DNA of 64,000 nt from Symbiodinium sp. CCMP2592 (taxonomy: Eukaryota > Sar > Dinophyceae > Suessiales > Symbiodiniaceae), in NCBI GenBank assembly GCA_905221615.1, contig CAJNDT010000946.1, positions 646,865-710,864 on the forward strand, given 5' to 3'. Position numbers and translations under genes: made by a program. Each line of letters opens with the position of its first letter. Positions within the stretch are counted from its first letter, which is position 1. Below, one piece after another: positions 49,310 through 59,599 of the stretch. Under the pieces are notes generated by a model, which was given only the letters and a program-made list of their open reading frames with translations, did no database searches and was not told where the DNA came from.

Positions 49310-49840
49310 AATGCGGTGCTCGGAGCTTTGATTGGTTTCACGAGGTAGGGTTCAACTTCGATGCTGTACAGCTTCCACATAGGAGGATGGGCCTACAACG
49401 AAGTCTATGCAAGCTTCTACATGTTCTAGAGTCAGCATGATGGTACTAGGGCTTCACTAAGACGGGGACATTGGGCCTTAAGGAAGCATGTTCCCCTAAG
49501 ACCCAAAGTAGGTAGCATTTATAGACTTTAGACCCCAAAGTAGGTACTATTTGTATACTTGGAGTCTTAGGGTTCTTCTCGGGATTCTGAAAGGAGATCG
49601 AAGTTTTCATATCAGTCCCGAAACCCGGAACCTTAGCTCCTCAACACTGCGACATCGAGGCTTAATAGTCTGGCCTGCGTTCCGCGAGAGCTCGTTTCAA
49701 CGCAGGATGCCCGTAGATCTAAGTAAAATGCTACATCCACTGATTCAGAGGGGCATGCAAATCCCGAAACCCCGAAACCGAATCCCCAACTGCGAACAAG
49801 CAGAGAGCTTGGGGACAACAAAGGGCTCTTTTTCAAAATC
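49310..49840. other. island-containing stretch just upstream of the AAA+ exons
   Basis: It holds a frame MLYSFHIGGWAYNEVYASFY (about 49359-49429), a MITE (about 49490-49572) also seen at 11709 and 53303, and a 170-codon frame (49551-50063) that crosses the first AAA+ exon in another frame. Missing 5' exons of the AAA+ gene may lie here, but I could not place them. Confidence 0.35.
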
Positions 49841-49848
49841 TTCAACAG

Positions 49849-49896
49849 GTGGACAAGCTGATGGACAAGCTCAACCGCTTGGTTGGCCTGACGAAG
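49849..49896 (+). CDS. AAA+ gene exon: N-terminal linker
   Basis: [16 protein letters not shown]. Acceptor TTCAACAG, donor GTACTG. The LVGL motif leads into the AAA domain in this family. Confidence 0.8.
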
Positions 49897-52800
49897 GTAC
49901 TGCAAGGGCTCATGAAGTGTTTTTGTTGTTGGCAGGTTTGGGTGTGGGTTCTAGCTGGTCGTGGGTCTCCGGCTCATTTTCCCGGACCAGGACCCAGACC
50001 TCCCAAAATCCCTTAATTAAGGAATATACCTTAAGTCATAGTAGGAGCCTTAATGTGATTTAAGGTATATTCCTTAATTAAGGGGTTTTGGAGGCTCTGG
50101 GAATGAGACCGAAGCCTTAGAGAACTCCCAGGCTCTGAGTCCAAGACCCGCTCCCCTAGAAGCCTAAAGGGAACTCCAGAAAGTTGGAATATGGATTAAT
50201 GGTAGGATCCCCTATAATTTACCTTAAAGGGGTTACGATAATGATATTCCAACTTTCTGGCTTCTACTGTATCTTTGGGCTCTATGTATAAACCACCGTC
50301 TATCTCCCTACCGGCTCTATCCATCGAACGCTTGATCTGTCTATCTAGCTTTATTTCCCAGAGACTCCAATACCCCTTAACTAATGAATATTCCTTAAAT
50401 TGATAGTAGGATCCCTTATATGATATACGGAATATTCCTTAATTAAGCGATATTGGAGTCTCTGGGTTCTTTCGACCTATCTACCTGCGTCTCGAGCGCG
50501 TCCAGGGGACCCCAGGCCCGGCGCGGCGAGGATGTTGTACAGTGTATACGGGTGGCTGTCAAAATTAGGGTCCCTTTTTGGGTCCTTATTATAATACGGC
50601 ACTGAATATTTAGGGTACCCAAAAAGGGACCATAGTTTTGACAACCACCCATATGAGCACAGTGAGACCTATCTACCTAATTACCTCGCTACCTACCTAT
50701 CTACCTCCCTATCGATCGACGTATCTGTCTATCTGCCTACATATGTATCTGTTTGTCGTGAAACTACCTGTCTATCGACCTCTCTATCGATCTGTCTATC
50801 TATCTGTCTATTTACCTAGCGATCTCTTCTATCTGTCTATCGATCGTTCTATCTCTCTATCTGTCTCTGTATCTGTCTGTCAACCTACCTATCTATCTGT
50901 CTATCTATCTATCGATCTGTCCATACATCGGTCTATCTGCCTGTCTGTCTGTCTGCCGGTCTGTGTCTCTGTCTCTCTGTCTCTCTGTCTGTCTGTCCGT
51001 CGGTCTGTCTGTCTGTCCGTCAAAACCCTAAACCCCTAAACCGTCGGTCTGTCTGTCGGGTTGGTTGGCTGGCTGGCTGGCTGGCTGGTTGTCCTTCGAT
51101 CTGTCTGTCTGCAAATCTGCCTATCTACCTAGCTATCTAGCTATCTATCTGGCTACACTGTAGTCTTGGCGTTTTTCTGGTTGGCTCTTGCAATTTTTAG
51201 GAGGGGTTCAGAAGTCAGCCAAGTCGTAACACAACAGCTGTGTCTAAACTTCCTTCAAAGTGCGGCTCAAGGATTAAGTTGTTTTCGGGCCTGGGAGGGT
51301 TTGAGGGTTTCGAGTTTGTGCATCATGATTTGGGTGGTTGACACAATTAGGGTCCCTTTTTGGGATCTTTAATATAATGCGGCACCTATATTTAGGATAC
51401 CCAAAAAGGGACCCCAATTTTGACAACTACCCATTTAGGGTTTACTAGGCTTCAGGGCTGAGGAGGTTCGCGTTGTTCGTAACTTCTGGGGGTCGTGGAG
51501 TTTCATAATTTTGGGGGTCTACCTTAAGGCTCCTGGACCCTTGTAGTGAGATCCCGGACCCTAGCCCCCAAAGCCGAAACCCTCCCGCAGAAAGCCCAAG
51601 ACCCTCTTAGGAGCCTGAGGGTAGGGTCAAAGTTTGAAGCTGTTGAGTCGAGTGTGAGGGTACGAACCGCGGAGCCACGGAAGCAATCTGGAGGGGACGG
51701 GGGGGGTCTATCTGTTTTCTTCAGTGGTCAGAGACTTGAGATTCTGGCCTTCTAGAGCCAAGGTGAGTTCCAAACTATTCAAACTCAACCCGTAACAACC
51801 TGCAACCCTTTGAATCTCAAGTACTTGCTGTCATAGTCATAGTCATAGTCATCCACCCTAAAAACCCTAAGCCCTAAACCCTAAACCCTAAACTCCCATA
51901 TTCTATCTTGACAGGCCCAGGAACTCTCATACCTTAAAGCTCTACAGCCTTTGTAGCCCAGGTCGAACCATGAAAGGACCCGTATAGAAACCTTGTAAAA
52001 CCATCACCATAAGGGTCCAGATACTCAATCTTCTAGTGCTTGTGTGCCTTTTTAGGTACCCGAAATTCTAAACCGGACGGAAACCTTGTAGAACCATCAT
52101 GGAACTCTCGACAGGTCAAGGCAGGAATGGCGGAGCTGAGAGCAATGGTGGAGTTCGACCTCTGGTGCCATGGTCTTTGTCGGGTTTAGTCCTAAGTGAA
52201 GCGCTTCAGGGTTTAGGGTGTAGGGTTAGTTTTAAGGTATGTGGGGGGGTGTTAGGGGTGAGGGTTTAGGGCAGGGCTAGTAGGTTTTTATACCACACGA
52301 GGATGTGTATACTAGTTTTTTGTGGGCTATAAAGAGGCCTTCATAAGGGCAGCGGGTAAGGATAAGACTTGGGCATTGGAGAGCCTTCGAGCTTTGAACT
52401 GCGGGAGTTTAGGTCGCTAAACCCCTAATCCCCAATCCCGCAATTCCCTAAACCCTAACCCCGTAATCCCCTAAACCCCTAACCCCTTAAACCCCGAAAC
52501 CCTAAACCCTATATGCCCTCAACCCCTTTTCCCCTAATCTCTATAAACCCTAAACCCCTAAACCCCTAAACCCTGGACCCCTAAGCCCTTAAACCCGAAT
52601 CCCCAAACCCCGCAACCCATCATCGCCTAAACCCTACAAACCCTAAACCCTAAACCGTATCTGCTGGCAGGAAAAGAGGCTCCAAGCAAAAAAACAAAGC
52701 AACATCCCCTAAGCCCTGTAACCTCTAATCCCCTAAACCTCTAAACCCCTAAACCCCTAATCCCCTATATAAACGCTAAACCCGATAAACCCTAAACCCC

Positions 52801-55800
52801 CTAATCCCCTGAACCCTAAACTCTCAGAGCTCTGACCGATACCTCGACAAGCCTAAAGCCTTGGCCAAGCTAAACCCAGACCCCCGGGAGGATCCAAAAA
52901 GTAGATCCCTTAATGGGGGTTCGTATAAATCCCCGTTAGTAGTATATCAAAGGGGAAGAGGAGGGACCCTTACTGGGGACCCCTACCCTATAATGGGGCT
53001 ATATAATGGGCATATCCTAGCCATATTAGGGGTATATACCTAGGGGTCCTTATTAGGGGTCCGTCCTTTTACCCTTGGAGTATAGGGCCCCAAATTCGGG
53101 GATCTACTTTCAAGATCCTAAACCCTAAACCCCTAAACCCTAAACCCTAAAACCTAAACCCCTAAACCCTAAACCCGAATCCTCCCGGGGTCTGGGAAGG
53201 CGCAAGAGGCTGCTCCCCGATGCAAAGTCCCTCATGGGCCAGTCCTTCCACATGCAGTTCCTGGGAAATCCAGGCACTCGCAGCGGGTTTAGGGTTTAGG
53301 GCTTAGGGAACTTAAGGCTCTAAATAGCCCAGAGTAGGTACCATTTATAGACTTTAGACCCCAAAGTAGGTATTATTTTCATGCTTGGACAATGCTTGGA
53401 GTCTTAGGTTCCGCGTAAATCTGCACTCGAAGCCTCATTAAACCCCAAACCCTGACTCCCGAAACCCCAGTAACCTTAGATATCTGAACCCTGAACTCGA
53501 CACTGTCACGTCGAAGGCTGGGAACACGTGAGCAGTCTTGGGATTTCGACTCGGATCCGTTGTCCAGGGCATCGGGGTTCAGCTTGGAGCTTCAAAGGAT
53601 TCAGGGTTTAGGGATAGAGTTTGGGAACTTGGGTGTGGGTTTACATTGGGTCAAGTGCCTTGATGGGGTCTGCACCAAGTTATCTAATTCTAGAGTCTTC
53701 ATCCTGCCTACTGGCCCCCGAGACTTTGAAACTTTCAGTATCGTGTACTTCTTCCTGTTCGGGTTCAACACCATCACAAGAAGGTTCAGGACACGGGGAT
53801 TTGGGAGGGTTCAAAGAGCCGACGGCAGGCACCGGAAAGACCGTCGTCGCACGTATCGTCGGTGAGCTTCTGGTGGAGATGGGGGTCATCCAGAAGGTGG
53901 GCTTCGGAAGAACTAATAAAGTATCTCCGTACAGTCCCTGTATACTTAAGTTTACTATGCCGAAAGCCCTCCTCAAATCATGAAGACGTCTGCCAGAGGG
54001 GCCTCGACCCTGAAAAAGAAATTCGTCATCGACAGGATCGTGCAGAGTTCGCTGAAGAACTGATTCGTACAAGTGTCCCTCAGTACATACATACAGACAC
54101 ACACGGTGCAATATACCCACCCGCCCGCATCCCAGAAAGACGTCCTGTTGTTGCCCTTTTCTTCTGAGCGGAACTGTGAAGGCACTGTTGCTGGAGTATT
54201 GGCCCCAGGACTCCAAACGGTCTGAAGAAGCTTCTCTTTAGTTTAGGATTTAGGGCAGAGCCCTATACCGATATTCGTACCTGCTCAACACCAGATCATG
54301 GAATGGCTCTGCCTACCACTGGCAACAAAGCGGATCTGATCCCCCAACCTGTTCCTTTACTTATCCACTCTCTATACATGTACGTATAGGTATAAGTCTA
54401 TGTATACTCTAGGTATACATATGTTACATATACTTATACCGTGCCTGTAGACAGATGCATATACATACATGTGTGTCTGTCTGCCTGCCTGTATGTATGT
54501 ATCTACCCAGACCACCGGGAGGATCCCAAAAGTAGATCCCTTAATCAGGTTTCCTATAAAGACCCTTATATTGTGGTATAGGGCCCCAAATTAGGGGATC
54601 TACTTTCTAGATCCTCCCGGGGGTATGGGTACTCCATAAGCGCTACAGACCAAGCCCTGGACCCCCCGTTTCAGGAAGGCGACGAGGTGGTCTTCAATGA
54701 GGTGTCGCGAGCGGACCTGGTCGCAGAGTACACGGGCCAGACAGCTCCAAAGGCCAAAACCTTTCTGTTTGAAGGGTTTACGGTTCAGGGTTTGCGGCCG
54801 GGGGGGTGAGGCCTGAAGGGTGTCTGGCAGCATTTGGATTTTCATGGGGCTTTTGAGCCTGTCACGTGGCTTAGGGTTCAGGGGGTGTAATATAGGGACC
54901 TTAATAACTACCGATGCTATTCTGGGGTTCCTTATTAATTATTATAGCGAAAAAGGGCCTCAAAATAGTAGCCCTTAAAGGAACCCCTTAAAGTTAAAGG
55001 AGCCCTATTCTAATTATTGAAGAATCGGATCGCTCAGGTCTGTTTGAGGTCCTCGATTTCAATGCAAGTGCCGAAGGCCGTTGGTAATTGATATACTTAC
55101 TTAGCCGATTGGAGAGCTTTAAACTTTAAAGTTTGTGACTTTATGTAGTTGGTCTATCTTACAAAGTTCGAACTTTTTTGGGGCCTGGTTATTGGAGAAG
55201 AGAGTATAAAGGCCAAAAAGAGTAACTAATAGTATTCCTTAGGGCTCCTGATGACAATTAGTACTTTACAAAAGCCCAAAATTCTTAACCTACCTTAAGG
55301 CTCCTGGGCCCTTGTAGTGAGATCCCGGACCTTAGCCCCCAAAGCAGAAACCCTCCCCCAGAAAGCCCAAGACCTTCTTAGGAGCCTTAGGGTAAACCCT
55401 AAACGCTAAAGGGACACATATCAAGGCCCCTACAGCCCCCTTTTGCCAGGTGATTGATGCAGTAGAGAAGGCGATTGGCGGCGTGCTCTTCGTCGATGAA
55501 GCCTACTCCCTGAAGAAGGACTTTGGGAAAATATTTTTGGATTTTTGGTTATTACAATCCCTAAGAAACAGCTAAAATTACAACTTTTGCTAGGGTTCTA
55601 AGTTCAGTATAGAGGAGCTGAGCTGCGGTAATATAGAGACATAAATAATTACAAATATCATTTTGGGGCTCCTTGTTCTAATATACTTACTTAGCCAACT
55701 GGAGAACTTCTATTTTTTGCTTTATGTAGTTGGTCCGGTCTATCTTACAAAGTCTGAACTTTTTTGGGGCCTGGTTATTACAGCAGTGGTTGTACAGTAG

Positions 55801-58800
55801 TATAGTAGCACAGTAGTAGTACAGTAGTAGTACAGTAGTCGTACAGTAGTAGTACGGTAGTAGGGTTTAGGGTTTATGTAGGTTTAAGCGGGGTTTCGAG
55901 TTTAGGGAGGGTTCTGAGCTTCAGGGGTTTTAGGGTTTGGGCGGGGGTTTGAGGTCGTGGGTGCCTTAAGATTGACGACCATCAGCAGACAGCCACCTCC
56001 CAAAAAGTCCACCCCACCAAAAAAAAACGCATTAATTCGGACGCCGTTTTCTTTGTTACCGGCTCGAATAAGGAGAAAACGCATTAAATACAATCACAAT
56101 TTGAGCCTCACAATACAAAGCAGGACGACACAATAAAGATGTGGATTTTTACTTAAATTAGTCGCTTGTGTTGACCTGGCGAGGGATTGCCCATGCGCTA
56201 CACCAGAGGCAGCGAGCGCGTTGTTGGTTGAAAAATTGCATATCAATTTCTCCCTGACGGCTTGCAGGAGGGTAAGGACTCCTTCGGACAGGAAGCAGTC
56301 GACACTTTGATCAAGGAGATCGAGGACAAGAGAGACAAGGCCAAAATACACCAGCCCTCAACGCTAAGCCTCTTAGACTGAGCCAGCTAGCATGTTAGTG
56401 GTGATTCTATATTCGGAATTGGGAGATCGATAATGCTACCGTAACCCTTGCTGTTTCAGCCTGGAACAAACATCCATTAAACACCACCTAAGGCCCTAAA
56501 TAGGCCACAAGGTTGACGTTTCATACCCAAAGTTGCAGGACAAGAGTTTAGGGTTTGGGCTATTTTCCTGGCCTAGACCTATCCCGGGTATTTTCATCTT
56601 GGACCTGTCTGGTGAACCCGGAACACCAAGTCTTACACCCAGACCTTCTGGATGTAAAGCCCTAAACCCTAAACCCTAAACCCTAAACCCTAAACCCTAA
56701 ACCCTAAACCCTAAACCCTAAACCCTAAACCCTAAACCCTAAACCCTAAATTAAAGGCTACCCTGAACCCTGTAAGTCCCCGACCCTAAACCTTTGCATG
56801 GGCAGGTCATCGCCATTTTCGCAGGCTCGGCTCAGAGCTGCAATTTTCCGAATGTGTGCAAGCCCGAGGTTTAGAGTTTATGAATGGGTTGGGGATCTAT
56901 ACATCCCCGGGACGAAAGTTTTGAGCTACCGGGCCTTTCATCATGTTACAGATTCTTGCGGAGTAGCGGAGTGCTTCAAAGTAACGAATACGCTATGCAG
57001 GCCAGCGGAGTAATTACTTCGCCGCTTTGGAAATATGCTACTTATTCATTACGGAGGAGGCCCCAAGGCTCGCTTGTGTCAGGGGTCTAGGGGGAACAGG
57101 GTGAGAGCGTGGGTCAACTTCGCCGTTTCAGCAAGTGGGCCAAACTATCGGCCCTGCGCAGTAAGGTTTATGGCCTATAAACCCGAAACCGTAAACCGTG
57201 GGAAAGGCTACGACAAGGAGATGGAGACCTTCTTCGAAGCGAATCCTGGGTTCAAGTCTCGAGTGCCTTTCAAGCTCCTTGACTGAGGGCTCGGGGTCTA
57301 TTTAGACCCCCCAAATACCCTCTAACATGCCTTAAATACCCAGTATTAAGGACTATAATTTGGGGTTCCTTATTATGATTATAGTATACTGGGCCCGACA
57401 CCCTATTCTAATTATTAAGGCCCCTATGTTAGGGTTTACCCATAGGCCCCATAGTATTTCCTTTTTGGGGTTCATGAATAGAATCCTATAAGGCCTGTAA
57501 GGTAATCCTGAAAAGGAACTGCTATGGGGCCTATAGGTAGGTTTCAGGGTTTGAAGTTTAGGCTTAACGGTTTGGGGTTTCGTGTTTGGGATTTTTTGTT
57601 GGGAGGGGTTAGGGCTTTGGCGTGCAGTTCTTCGAGGGTTTATAAGTAAGTACGTTTAGGGCTTCAATTGTTTTGAGGGCCCGACCCTAAACCCTAAACC
57701 CTGTGAGATTCTCAGGTTGTTGGGGCCTTTTAGGGGTTTAGGGTTTGGAGTGTTCAGGGCTTCTAGGGCGTTTAGCGCATGAAACTCTAAGCTCTACCCA
57801 TATAGGCCGGATTGTAGTTCCTTTTAGGGATTACCTTATAGGATTCTAACCCCGATGCTCCAAATTTCCAAGCCGCGCATTGTTTAGATTTGGGGTTTTA
57901 GGGTTTGGAGTTTAGAACCCTTGATAATTTTTGACCCTGTAAGTACGGTTTACATTCCAAGGTTCTTCTTTGAGGATTACAAGTGCCACGAGCTGAACCA
58001 GATCTCGGGCATCTTCATGGAGGACAAGGCGCGCCGTCGGCAGCGCTGTTAAAGGGTTTGGGGTTTTGGGCACCTGTTAGGGCTTGTTGAGTTCAAGGTC
58101 TCGCTTTTAAGGCTTATTGGCATTTACTGTATAGGGTTCAAGGTTTACGGGTTTTAATTGGGGCCCTACAGAGCCCTAAACCCTAAAGCCACCCTAAACC
58201 CTAAAGCCTACACAAGCTTTGTCCTAGCTTCGAGATGGTGACTTCAAGCTGCGATCTTAACCCCCTGGCAGCCGGCCCACCTCCGAATCCCAAATGGTTT
58301 AAGGTTTAGAGTTTAGTGTTTAGGAATTTAGGGCTTCGGGTTTATGAGTTTAGGGTTTAGGGGCATTTGCCCAGCCAGCATGGAATTTGCAATACCGCTG
58401 TAGGGAGCTGTTCGAGTGTTGAGCTCCTAGTCCTACTCAATAACTTCATAACTTCGCAGGAATATGTTCCGAGCGATGCCGAACCGTGTTTAGCATCTTA
58501 GTGATACTGCTGTTGATGATATAAATCCTGCATTACCCATAATAAGGAATATGCCATAATTCCCATAGTTTAGGGTCCTTAAGGTAATGCAGGATTTATA
58601 TCATCAACCGTGGTGATGACCATGGTCCTGGTCTTGGCCATGGTCATGATCTTCAAGACGGAAAGGAAGATGAGCATCACGAAACTGACTATGTTGCTGT
58701 CGGTGGTGGGGATCGATTGTGCTGCTATTTGCTGATTCGTGAGCTGACGCCCTTCTACAAACGCATGACCATGAAGTTTCCGTTCTTGTCATCGTCGGCA

Positions 58801-59560
58801 TCACTCGTCGTGATTCGTGATCCATAGACTGTCGTCGTCAACTCCCAACCCCCCCGCCACCACAACCCCACCCGGCGCTCCCCCAACCGGCACGTCGTCG
58901 TCATCATCATGCTCGCATTCACTGTACAGTCGCACAGACACGAAAGACTGGGCAGGACTTTGGGTTATTTCAACATTCTCCTTATCGGAGGTTTATAAGG
59001 ACCCTATATATGGGTGGTTGTCAATATTAGGGCAGGGTCCCTTTTTGGGTCCTTATTATGATACGGCACCGAATACTTAGGCTACCCAAAAAGGGACCCT
59101 AATTTTCACAACCGCCGATATATACTAATATTTTTCAAAAACCTCTACCTCAAGGCTCCTACACCCTTGTAGTGAGATCCCGGACGCTAGCCCCCAAAGA
59201 CGGAACCCTCCCCCAGAAAGCCCAAGACCCTCTTAGGAGCCTTAGGGTAATCCCTAAACCCTAACCCCTAAACCCCTAAACCCTAAACCATGCTTTGAAG
59301 CCCTAGGGTAAACCCTAAAACCCCTTTTGGCCTCCTATGACTTAGGGTAAAGACCAGCTCAGAAGAGACGGTTGCGGCAGGGCTTCACTGCCTCCGACGA
59401 CGCCAAGCTCTGGCCGCTTGGCTGCATACAGAAGCCCCGACCTGATGGTGTTCATACTGTGCGTATATATATATATATATATATATATGCACATAATACA
59501 AAATACAATATGTAATTATTCGTATATTTATATATACATTGCGAAATATTAAGATATATA

Positions 59561-59599
<39 letters not shown>

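Noticed and set aside
49551..50063. 170-codon plus frame
   Set aside because: It crosses the first AAA+ exon in another frame and ends in a MITE; only its upstream part could be coding.
50638..51039. 133-codon frame rich in Leu/Ser/Tyr
   Set aside because: Translation of the CTAT/CTGT satellite.
53680..54216. 178-codon minus-strand frame
   Set aside because: Antisense to the Walker A exon of the AAA+ gene, whose plus-strand motifs are decisive.
56660..56750. A true chromosome end
   Set aside because: Exons of the same gene lie on both sides, so the repeat is interstitial.
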